Assembly: GCA_036559965.1 (NCBI GenBank)
Contig: DATBSD010000134.1
Span: forward strand, 1 to 21,562
Length of the DNA: 21,562 nucleotides
Direction of reading: 5' to 3'
Source of the DNA: CSP1-4 sp036559965
Lineage (GTDB): Bacteria; Chloroflexota; Limnocylindria; Limnocylindrales; CSP1-4
The translations under genes were made by a program, and so were the position numbers. Under the pieces are notes generated by a model. It ran no database searches and was not told where the DNA came from. It worked only from the letters and a program-made list of their open reading frames with translations. Every line of letters begins with the position of its first letter. Within the stretch, counting starts at the first letter, position 1. Shown here piece after piece: positions 14,132 to 20,504 of the stretch.

Positions 14132-14923
14132 CGGGTCGAACACGAAGTCGATGACCTTCCGGGCGACGAGCTCGGGCGCGGTCAGCAGCGCCAGGTGACC
14201 CTGGTCGTCGAGCATCTCGAGGCGGCTTTCCGGGATGGCAGTCTGGGCCATGGCCGTCCAGCGTGCCGCCCAGTCGGGACTGCGGCTGCCGAGCAGGAGC
14301 AAGGTCGGCAGCACGAGATCGCCGTAGCCCGTCGGGCGCCAGTCCGCTTCGGCCCGCAGCTCGCGCGGCATCGTCGCCGTCTGATCGACCGACGCCTGCC
14401 AGCCCGGCCCGGCCCGCACGGCGGCGATGGCTGCCGGGTCGAGACCCAGGACCGCATCGAGCATCAAGGTCAGCGCGCCATCTCGATCGCCTGCCTCGAG
14501 CCGGCGCTCGGCCTCGGCCAGCGTGTCCGCTTCGACCGTGGGGATGCCCGGCGCCGGCTCGTAGAGGATGAGGCCCGCCAGGTTGCGCGTCCGCAGGGCG
14601 GCGCCCAAGGCGATATCGGCGCCGTAGCCCTGGCCGAAGAGCCAGGTCGGCGTGCCCGTCGAGTCGACGACCGCGGCCACGTCGTCGAACTCCTGCTCGA
14701 TGGCGTAGACGGGACCTGTCCAGGGGCTTGCGCCGCGGCCGCGCCGATCGATGGCGTGGACTTCCATGCGCAGGGCGAGATGCGCTGCCACGCTGTCCCA
14801 TGCGGTGTGGTCGTCGGCGCTGCCGTGGACGAGCACGATGGGCGTGCCCGAGCCCGTCCGCCACGCCCCGATGACGGTCCCATCGGGCGCCACCACGATG
14901 CGATCGGCGAACGAACCGCTCAC
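14120..14923 (-). CDS. alpha/beta hydrolase with altered nucleophile elbow
   Basis: A 267-aa alpha/beta-hydrolase fold protein. The oxyanion loop LVHGSADDHTAWD (residues 31-43), VHAIDRRGRGASP, a late acid position in LGSRSPDW and a catalytic-type histidine in LDDQGHLALL are all in place. The nucleophile elbow, normally G-x-S-x-G, reads LFGQGYGAD: Gly99 (codon GGC, 14627-14629) replaces serine, one A-to-G change from AGC. Ordinary serine hydrolase activity is therefore not expected unless this is a sequence error. Non-catalytic or binding roles are possible. GTG 14923 overlaps the sugar dehydrogenase stop by four bases (GTGA), so the pair is translationally coupled. No signal peptide is visible. 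Confidence 0.9.
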   Translation of the reverse strand: MSGSFADRIVVAPDGTVIGAWRTGSGTPIVLVHGSADDHTAWDSVAAHLALRMEVHAIDRRGRGASPWTGPVYAIEQEFDDVAAVVDSTGTPTWLFGQGYGADIALGAALRTRNLAGLILYEPAPGIPTVEADTLAEAERRLEAGDRDGALTLMLDAVLGLDPAAIAAVRAGPGWQASVDQTATMPRELRAEADWRPTGYGDLVLPTLLLLGSRSPDWAARWTAMAQTAIPESRLEMLDDQGHLALLTAPELVARKVIDFVFDPSRS

Positions 14924-16164
14924 GGCGCGGCCACCAGCCGTTGGAGCGAGCCGCCGTGGTCGACGACGAGCACCTCGCCGTCGGCGTCCTGGCCGAAGGC
15001 GACGATCGCGAGGCCGGTCTCGAGGAGCGGCTCGATGGCCTGGACGGAGCCGTAGCCGAGCAGCGCATCGAGCGTGCCGATGACGCCGCTGCAGTAGTCG
15101 GCAAGCACGTATCGGCCCCCGAGCGAGTCGATGGCGCTGCCCTGGTAGACGAGTCCGCCGGTCACGACGCAGCCCTGGTCATGACCGTACTCAGCCACGG
15201 GCGCCACGAGATCCGGATCCTGGCACACCGCCTCGTCGCGACAGAGCGTGCCCTCGACCCGGTCCCAGCCGAAGTCGAGGCCGCCTTGGGGCGCATAGTC
15301 GATCTCCTCACGCGAGCCTGCCCCGACGTCCCCGATCCAAAGCGCGCCGCTGCCTGGCTCGATCGAGAAGCGCCACGGGTTGCGCAGCCCGGTCGCCCAG
15401 ATCTCCGGCCGCACGCCGGCCTGGCCGACGAAGGGATTGTCGGGCGGCACAGCATAGGCGAGGCCGGCATCGGGCTCGCCCAGGACGTCGAGCCGGAGGA
15501 TCTTTCCCAGCAGCGTGTCCATCCGGCCCCCGTTCTGGCTGTTGCCGCCGCCGCCGTCCCCGAACGCGATGTAGAGCATGCCGTCAGGGCCGAAATGGAC
15601 GTCGCCACCGTTGTGGTTCGCGGCCGGCTGCGAGAGCTGGAGGACGACCCGCTCGCTGTCGGGGTCGATCGACCCGTCGTCGCGTCGTCGGAACTCGGCG
15701 ATGACGGTGTCCCCGTTGTCGTCGGTGTAGTCGACGAACAGTCGGCCGTCGTCCGCCACCGACGGGCTGAACGCGAGTCCCAGCAGGCCGCGCTCGCCGC
15801 CGCTGCCGACCCGGTCGGTGATGTCGAGCGCCTCGACGCTGGGTTCGGCGCCGCCCGGCAGGCGCACGATGCGCCCGGCCTGCTCGACGACATAGAGGTC
15901 GCCGCTGCCATCGTCAGGCATGGCCACCGCGACGGGCTGCTGGAGGCCGCTGGTCACGACTTCGAGGTCGACGCCCTGCTCGCCTCCGGGTGGCTCCGTC
16001 TCGGCTTGCCCCGGCGTCGCGACGGCGGTCGCCGCTGGCGGCGACGCAGCCGGCCCGTCGGTCTCAGGATCGGCGCCTGGTCCGCTCGTCGCGCAGGCGG
16101 CAAGCACGAGGGCCAGGCCAGCGACCATCGCGCTGCCGACGATCCGGCGCTGGGGCTCGGTCAT
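14920..16164 (-). CDS. PQQ-type sugar dehydrogenase lipoprotein (GSDH family)
   Basis: A 414-aa protein with a lipoprotein signal (VGSAMVAGLALVLAAC, Cys24) and a Pro/Ala/Thr spacer, then the six-bladed beta-propeller of glucose/sorbosone dehydrogenases. Diagnostic stretches are GLQQPVAVAMPDDGSGDLYV, GERGLLGLAFSPSVADDG, the catalytic-type histidine in NHNGGDVHFGPDGMLYIAFG, and the arginine in GLRNPWRFSIEPGSG. Cysteines in GTLCRDEAVCQ and others suggest disulfides outside the membrane. Such enzymes oxidise aldoses with PQQ and pass electrons to the respiratory chain. PQQ dependence is inferred from the family, and no PQQ synthesis genes are in view. ATG 16164 has TACGAT 6 nt upstream. The alpha/beta hydrolase gene is coupled downstream. 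Confidence 0.93.
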   Translation of the reverse strand: MTEPQRRIVGSAMVAGLALVLAACATSGPGADPETDGPAASPPAATAVATPGQAETEPPGGEQGVDLEVVTSGLQQPVAVAMPDDGSGDLYVVEQAGRIVRLPGGAEPSVEALDITDRVGSGGERGLLGLAFSPSVADDGRLFVDYTDDNGDTVIAEFRRRDDGSIDPDSERVVLQLSQPAANHNGGDVHFGPDGMLYIAFGDGGGGNSQNGGRMDTLLGKILRLDVLGEPDAGLAYAVPPDNPFVGQAGVRPEIWATGLRNPWRFSIEPGSGALWIGDVGAGSREEIDYAPQGGLDFGWDRVEGTLCRDEAVCQDPDLVAPVAEYGHDQGCVVTGGLVYQGSAIDSLGGRYVLADYCSGVIGTLDALLGYGSVQAIEPLLETGLAIVAFGQDADGEVLVVDHGGSLQRLVAAP

Positions 16165-16170
16165 CGACGC

Positions 16171-16176
16171 ATCGTA
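16171..16176 (-). promoter_or_regulatory. putative -10 element of leaderless promoter
   Basis: TACGAT on the minus strand, 6 nt before ATG 16164. It matches the TAnnnT rule shared by the other unit-leading genes in the window. Confidence 0.5.
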
Positions 16177-16240
16177 CGGGTCACGGCCGGAGGGCGCCCG
16201 CGGAGCCTCGCTCGATGGTCCTGCGGGCACCAGGAATCGT

Positions 16241-16268
16241 TCGACCCGGCGATCGCTCGCCGGGTCGA
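16241..16268 (-). terminator. strong hairpin terminator after the zinc-ribbon gene
   Basis: TCGACCCGGCGA (16241-16252) and TCGCCGGGTCGA (16257-16268) make a perfect 12-bp stem with a 4-nt loop. It lies 34 nt past the zinc-ribbon stop and upstream of the sugar dehydrogenase promoter. No U-tract follows on the minus strand. Confidence 0.6.
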
Positions 16269-16301
16269 TGGTTGTTGCGTTGCCGGTCGGACCGGCGCCG
16301 A

Positions 16302-16664
16302 CTACGCTCGCCGTGAGGCGAAGCAGTCGTTGCAGTAGACGGGCTTGCCGTTCGTCGGGCGGAAGGGCACCTGGGCCTCGCGGCCGCAACTCGAGCAGGT
16401 CGCCGCGAACATCTCGCGCGGGCCACGGCTGGCGCCGTAGCTGCTCGAGCCGCCGTACGACGAGCCACCGCTCCGCGTCCCGTAGCTGCTCGCGCCGTAG
16501 CTCGAGCCGCCGGTATCACCGCGGGCAGCCTTGCGGCTGGCGCGGCATGACGGGCAGCGACGCGGGTCGCTGAACTGACGCTGAGCGTAGAACTCTTGCT
16601 CGCTCGATGTGAAGGCGAACTCCTGCCCGCAGTCGGCGCAGGAAAGCACCTTATCCGTATACAA
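16302..16664 (-). CDS. double zinc-ribbon protein with SYG-rich linker
   Basis: A 120-aa protein. The N-terminal zinc ribbon has Cys9, Cys12, Cys37 and Cys40 (SCADCGQEF to RCPSCRASRKAAR), similar to the probable zinc-ribbon domain zf-trcl. Residues 50-82 are a low-complexity linker of Gly, Ser and Tyr with SYG four times (Tyr56, 61, 70, 76). The C-terminal ribbon has Cys90, Cys93, Cys111 and Cys114 (TCSSCGREAQVPF to PVYCNDCF), the CxxC type seen in many small bacterial proteins. Nucleic-acid or ribosome association is likely but unproven. The start is taken as TTG 16664, since AGGAG (16672-16676) lies 7 nt upstream and relatives begin close to the YTDK motif. A long inverted repeat covers that ribosome binding site. 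It appears to be transcribed alone. Confidence 0.88.
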   Translation of the reverse strand: MYTDKVLSCADCGQEFAFTSSEQEFYAQRQFSDPRRCPSCRASRKAARGDTGGSSYGASSYGTRSGGSSYGGSSSYGASRGPREMFAATCSSCGREAQVPFRPTNGKPVYCNDCFASRRA

Positions 16665-16670
16665 ACCGAA

Positions 16671-16723
16671 ACTCCTCTCGTGCCGGCCTCGCGACCCGGA
16701 TCTCGCGAAACCGTGAGAGGAGT
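16671..16723 (-). promoter_or_regulatory. leader hairpin sequestering the ribosome binding site
   Basis: Read on the minus-strand RNA, ACTCCTCTC (16723-16715) pairs perfectly with GAGAGGAGT (16679-16671), which contains the AGGAG of the zinc-ribbon gene. Inside, CGGTTTCGCGA (16713-16703) pairs over 11 positions, two of them G-U, with TCGCGAGGCCG (16694-16684) around an 8-nt loop. A 1-by-4 internal loop separates the stems. The start codon lies 6 nt past the structure. This would block translation unless opened by temperature, a protein or a ligand. The effector is unknown. Confidence 0.7.
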
Positions 16724-16749
16724 GATCGTGTGTGCCGTGCAGATCTGAT

Positions 16750-16765
16750 GCCCGCACGTGCGGGC
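16750..16765. promoter_or_regulatory. 16-bp perfect palindrome upstream of the zinc-ribbon gene
   Basis: GCCCGCACGTGCGGGC is a perfect 16-bp palindrome with no spacer. It is followed at 16770-16779 by GTCCGCGGAC, a second perfect palindrome of 10 bp. A TGGTACCGT sequence on the minus strand just beyond could be an extended -10 (TGn-TAnnnT). The position suits an operator or a second RNA hairpin in a longer leader. Confidence 0.45.
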
Positions 16766-16839
16766 GTTGGTCCGCGGACGGTACCACAGTCGTTCCGGCG
16801 AGGGAAGCACCATTTCCACGGCTCGACCAGCCGGGCGCC

Positions 16840-18261
16840 TCAGGGGCTGGGCGGCTCCACGACCAGCTGTCCGAGCGACCAGAGCGTGATGACCGTGAGC
16901 GCGATCATGAGCACGGCCAGCGGCAGCTGGCGCCGGACGAGCGTGCGGCGATCCGTGCCGGACGGTGCCTGGCTGGTGCTCGCCGCGTGACCGGCCCAGG
17001 CACCGACGGCATGGCCGGAGACGACGGCCAGGAGCTGGATGATCCAGACGACCACGCCGGGCAGGAAGGTGATGGAGACCTGCCAGAAGGCCGTCCCGAA
17101 CAGGTCCCAGCCCTGCTGGAAGGGGTCGGAGACGGCGATCAGGATGCGCTGGCCATCGGCGATCAGGAAGGTCAGGTAGTGCGCCGTGATATAGCCGATG
17201 GCGATGGGCACCAACCCTGCGCCGACGGCCGCCAGGCCTGACCATCGGCCGACGGCCAGCACGGCCAGGACCACGAGACCCAGGAAGCCGAACAGCAGGA
17301 CTGTCGAGCCACCGAAGCCAGGCAGGCCGAAGAGTTCGAACCAGGGCAGCGTCTGTGACAGCCCATCGAACATGACCGCGCCGGTGGCGAGCGCCACGAG
17401 GACGACCTCGTCGACGGCCCAGCGGGCATGGATGAGGCCGTCGCCGAAGGCCTGTCGGACGACGCGCCGGCTGCCCGGCTCCCGCCCGGCGACCAGGTCG
17501 TCGGATGTCCGCCAGGGCGCCAGCCGACCGAGCAGCCCGAACCAGACCGAGAAGACCTCGGCCTGTCTGCGCCAGCGGGTCCGACCGAACCAGGCCATGC
17601 CGATCCAGGTCAGGATCGTGTAGGCGAGCAGGGTCAGGACGAGGTTGCGACCACCGGCGCCGCCGGTCACGACGAGCTCGAGCCAGACGAAGAAGGCGAA
17701 GCCGGCCACGGCCGGCCAGCGCCCGAGGCGCCGCGGCCAGCGAGCCGGGGTCCGAGTCGACGTGAGTCGGCGGGCGCCGGCAGCCAGCAGGTCGAAGCCG
17801 GACAGGAAGGGATCGAGCCACGACCAGACGGGCCCGATGAGTCCCGAGACGAGCGCCAGCCCGACCCAGCCGTAGACCCACAGGAAGAGCGACGAGACGT
17901 CGGCGTCGCTCGAGCCCCCGACGACGAGCACCTGGACGACGATCCACAGCCAGGCCAGGACGCCGACCACCCGCAGCAGCCAGCGGGCCCAGGCCGGAAG
18001 GCGTCGCACCCTGCCAGGCGGTGGTCGCCCCACGGCGGCGTCGGACCGGAAGACGAGGGCGAACGAGACACCGACCGCGATGGCGGCACCGAGCAGATAG
18101 ACGCTGAGCGGCAGTGGCGAGCGGAAGCTGTCGCCGATCTGGTGCGCGAGGACGGGCATCGGCGCCAGGGCGAGTGCGGCCACGACGACCGCCGCGAGCA
18201 CGGCGCGGCTGGCGCGCACGGCGAGGGGCCGGACGGCGGACCGGGACGGCTGGCGGCTCAC
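16840..18261 (-). CDS. polytopic membrane protein, resembles fenitrothion-hydrolase-like family
   Basis: A 473-aa protein with a signal-like N-terminus ending near VLAHQIGD, followed by about 10-11 membrane segments. The start (AHQIGDSFRSPLPLSVYLLG), WVGLALVSGLIGPVWSWLDP and the later ITAHYLTFLIADGQ and GWDLFGT segments resemble actinobacterial membrane proteins annotated as fenitrothion hydrolase (FedA-like). That name comes from one organophosphate-degrading strain and probably does not describe the usual role. Several histidines face the membrane or its edge (His40 after the signal, His in THYL-type and SGHAVGAW contexts), and metal binding is conceivable. GTG 18261 overlaps the stop of the small lipoprotein gene (GTGA). 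Linkage to copC suggests a copper or respiratory-oxidase-related function, by inference. Confidence 0.85.
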   Translation of the reverse strand: MSRQPSRSAVRPLAVRASRAVLAAVVVAALALAPMPVLAHQIGDSFRSPLPLSVYLLGAAIAVGVSFALVFRSDAAVGRPPPGRVRRLPAWARWLLRVVGVLAWLWIVVQVLVVGGSSDADVSSLFLWVYGWVGLALVSGLIGPVWSWLDPFLSGFDLLAAGARRLTSTRTPARWPRRLGRWPAVAGFAFFVWLELVVTGGAGGRNLVLTLLAYTILTWIGMAWFGRTRWRRQAEVFSVWFGLLGRLAPWRTSDDLVAGREPGSRRVVRQAFGDGLIHARWAVDEVVLVALATGAVMFDGLSQTLPWFELFGLPGFGGSTVLLFGFLGLVVLAVLAVGRWSGLAAVGAGLVPIAIGYITAHYLTFLIADGQRILIAVSDPFQQGWDLFGTAFWQVSITFLPGVVVWIIQLLAVVSGHAVGAWAGHAASTSQAPSGTDRRTLVRRQLPLAVLMIALTVITLWSLGQLVVEPPSP

Positions 18262-18572
18262 GGCGCGTCGGCGAGGCGGATGGCGACTGGACCGTCGTCA
18301 CCCTCGACGTAGCGCACCGCGACGCGCTGGGCCGAGACCAGGTGGTCGCGCAGGTGGATGCTCGGGAAGCTGCCGTCGCTCGAGGACGTCTGGCCGACGC
18401 GGAAGATGATGGTCCGGCCGTCGTCGGCCCGGAGCGTGAAGCCGGTCACGGTCGCCGGGTCGGTCTGCTGGACGTCGATGACGACGCCCGTCGTGACCAG
18501 CCCGCCGTCATCGCAGGCTGTCACCGAGACGATGGCGAGCGCGAGGACGACGAGCCACACCAGCCGAGCCAT
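18258..18572 (-). CDS. small lipoprotein, unknown function
   Basis: A 104-aa protein with a signal peptide (RLVWLVVLALAIVS) and lipobox VTAC at Cys20. The mature part of about 84 residues reads as a small beta-barrel: VVIDVQQTDPATVTGFTLRA, GRTIIFRVG, HLVSAQRVAVRYVEG. This looks like an OB- or DUF-type extracytoplasmic domain, but I cannot name the family. It lies between copC and the polytopic membrane protein and overlaps the latter by four bases. All three products are expected outside or within the membrane, which supports a shared process. Confidence 0.85.
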   Translation of the reverse strand: MARLVWLVVLALAIVSVTACDDGGLVTTGVVIDVQQTDPATVTGFTLRADDGRTIIFRVGQTSSSDGSFPSIHLRDHLVSAQRVAVRYVEGDDGPVAIRLADAP

Positions 18573-18587
18573 CCGCAGCCTCAGCTT

Positions 18588-18603
18588 GGCGCCGCCGGGC
18601 GCC
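18588..18603. repeat. short intra-operon hairpin
   Basis: GGCGCC (18588-18593) and GGCGCC (18598-18603) pair around GCCG in the 48-nt gap between copC and the small lipoprotein gene. It may attenuate or stabilise the mRNA, or be chance in GC-rich DNA. Confidence 0.3.
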
Positions 18604-18620
18604 GCTTCACGGTCGTCGGA

Positions 18621-19250
18621 TCATGCCGGCCGGCGGCTCCGCCACCAACCAAGGCCGAGGCCGAGCCCGATGCCGACGATGGCCACGACCACGAGCTGGC
18701 CGATGGGCTCCGACTCGCCGCTCGTTCCGCCATCACCACCTGTGGGTGATGCCGCCGGGCTGGCAGATGCCTCGGCCGATGCGGTGGCCGTCGATGTCGG
18801 ACTCGCGCTGGGCTCGAGGCTGGCAGCAGCGGTGGCCGTGGGCATCGGCGTCGGCGTGACCGCGGGGCTGGCGTTGGCGGCGACGGTGAAGGTGTAGCGC
18901 CCGCGTTCGACGTGGCCGTCATCGGTGCCCGCCGTCCAGCGCACCTGGTAGGTGCCGGCCGTGAGCAAGGGGACTGCCGTGCTGAGCGTTCGTGGGTCGG
19001 CCGGGTCGACACCGCCGCTGGCGACGCGGTCGCCGGCCGGGTCACGCACCACGATGGAGCTCTTGTCGGGCAGGAGCGGCAGGCTGAACGTGGCGGAGAC
19101 GGTCGTCGGCAGCGTCTCGACCGTCGCCCCGACGGGCGGCGATGCCGTCTCGAGCTCCGCGTGTGCCGCCACACCGGCTGGCGCCGCGAGCGCCACGAGG
19201 ACGAGCGCGAGCAGCGTGATGACCGTCATGCGGGCTCGAGGCGTGCTCAT
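18621..19250 (-). CDS. copC: CopC-domain copper-binding protein, membrane-anchored
   Basis: A 209-aa protein. The signal peptide (residues 1-29) ends GVAA, leaving His30 as the mature N-terminus, the usual Cu(II) ligand of CopC. The CopC domain (about 30-123) has HAELETASPPVGA, a strand ending FSLPLLPD, and Asp111-Gly-His113 (TDDGHVERGRYTF), which supplies the remaining copper ligands. A low-complexity Ala/Ser/Pro/Thr stretch (about 125-175) and one C-terminal membrane helix (LVVVAIVGIGLGLGLGWW) followed by Arg residues anchor it to the outer face of the membrane. Cu(I)-site methionines are not evident, so a Cu(II)-only site is likely. It leads a three-gene unit and lies 75 nt after the MFS gene. 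Confidence 0.92.
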   Translation of the reverse strand: MSTPRARMTVITLLALVLVALAAPAGVAAHAELETASPPVGATVETLPTTVSATFSLPLLPDKSSIVVRDPAGDRVASGGVDPADPRTLSTAVPLLTAGTYQVRWTAGTDDGHVERGRYTFTVAANASPAVTPTPMPTATAAASLEPSASPTSTATASAEASASPAASPTGGDGGTSGESEPIGQLVVVAIVGIGLGLGLGWWRSRRPA

Positions 19251-19285
19251 GGCCGAGATGGTCGCATGAGTCGAGCGCCACCGCA

Positions 19286-19317
19286 GACGGCCGTTCGGCC
19301 CCTCCGGCCGTGCCGTC
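19286..19317. terminator. two-tier hairpin between MFS gene and copC
   Basis: GACGG (19286-19290) pairs with CCGTC (19313-19317), enclosing CGGCC (19296-19300) and GGCCG (19306-19310) with a 5-nt loop. It could end the upstream MFS transcript before copC. No U-tract is seen. Confidence 0.4.
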
Positions 19318-19325
19318 CGGCGTCT

Positions 19326-20492
19326 TCATACCGCCTTGCCCCGGAGCCACGGATCGACGACCACGACGAGCCCGCCGACGAGGCACAGGGACAGCCCGAT
19401 GCCGATGGCGACGCCGAACCCGATGCTCGCGATGAACAGGCTCATGCCGATGCTGCCGACCGCCACACCGGCCGAGAAGGCGAACGAGAAGAGGGCGAAC
19501 GCGGAGCCCCGAACGTCATCCGTCGATCGTCGCGAGAGCTCGAAGTTGATGGGCGGCAGGAGGAAGGCGGCCCCGACGCCGGTGCCGATGCCGGCCACCA
19601 CGAGCAGCGGCGTCGTGGCCGGTGGCAACAGGAAGAGCAGCGCGATGGCCGTCACGCTGATGCCGATGAGCATCGAGCGGCGCGACCCCAGCCGTTCCAC
19701 CAGCCGCGCGGCCGGGATGCGGGCGGCCACCAGGGCGGCCGCGTCGGCGGTGAAGAAGAGCGCGATGTCGGCACCCGCCGCCTCGGCGCGCTGGGGCAGG
19801 TAGCCGGTCACGACGCCCCAGTGGACGACGAACAGGAACGAGATCGCGAGCGGCGGCCACCACGATGCGCGCCAGGCGGGTCGGAAGGTTCGGCCGCGGA
19901 TGGAGGCCGCTGCCATGTCATCGCGGCGCGCCCGCCGACGGTGCTGGTCCGCTCGCCCGATGGGCCAGGCCATCGTGGCGCCGATGGCCAGGCAGACCAG
20001 CGCCAGGCCGGCCACGACCGGGAGGGAGGTGGCGTCGAGCACGAAGATGGAGATCGCCGGTGCCACCGCGAGCGAGACATTGGCGGCCAGGCCGACGATG
20101 GCGAAGGCCGTCGGCAGCCGAGCGTTGGCGACCATGTCGGGCACGAGGCTGAGCGCAGCGGGCATGAGCACGGCGATGCCCATGCCCTGGAAGATGCGCA
20201 CGACGACGAGCAGCGCCGGTGGACCCTCGGCGGAAGCGATGCCGCTGGCCAGGAGCAGCGACGCGATCGCGAAGCAGCCAGCGCCGGCGAGGAACAGCAG
20301 TCGCCCGCCGAAGCGGTCCATCAGCCCCCCGCCGACGAAGGCCGCCGGCAGCTGCGTCAGGGCGGCCACGCCCATGAGGGCCCCGATGGCGGCGTCGGTC
20401 CAGCCGGCGGCCAGGAGGGCGATGGGCAGGGAGGCGATGTAGGCGTCGAAGCCGACGCGGGAGAAGCCGGCGCCGAGGCTCAGGCGGAGCAT
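19326..20492 (-). CDS. MFS efflux-type transporter
   Basis: A 388-aa protein with about 12 membrane segments. The first half has GVAALTQLPAAFVGGGLMDRFGGRLLFLAGAG (MFS loop 2-3 signature GGGLMDRFGGR) and VRIFQGMGIAVLMPAALSLV. The second half begins after a basic central loop (RADQHRRRARRDD) and has AARLVERLGSRRSML. This is the MFS_1 pattern of drug or sugar efflux proteins, with unknown substrate. The first cytoplasmic segment is very short, so ATG 20492 looks correct or nearly so. It starts 12 nt after the aceE stop, so it may be read through from aceE. The hairpin at 19286-19317 may end its transcript. Confidence 0.9.
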   Translation of the reverse strand: MLRLSLGAGFSRVGFDAYIASLPIALLAAGWTDAAIGALMGVAALTQLPAAFVGGGLMDRFGGRLLFLAGAGCFAIASLLLASGIASAEGPPALLVVVRIFQGMGIAVLMPAALSLVPDMVANARLPTAFAIVGLAANVSLAVAPAISIFVLDATSLPVVAGLALVCLAIGATMAWPIGRADQHRRRARRDDMAAASIRGRTFRPAWRASWWPPLAISFLFVVHWGVVTGYLPQRAEAAGADIALFFTADAAALVAARIPAARLVERLGSRRSMLIGISVTAIALLFLLPPATTPLLVVAGIGTGVGAAFLLPPINFELSRRSTDDVRGSAFALFSFAFSAGVAVGSIGMSLFIASIGFGVAIGIGLSLCLVGGLVVVVDPWLRGKAV

Positions 20493-20504
20493 CGCCGCCA
20501 GGCG

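Noticed and set aside
16181..18301. A 706-codon minus-strand open frame over the zinc-ribbon and membrane protein genes
   Set aside because: It is a shadow in another frame: Arg/Pro-rich, it runs through the terminator and the leader hairpin, and it shows no family pattern.
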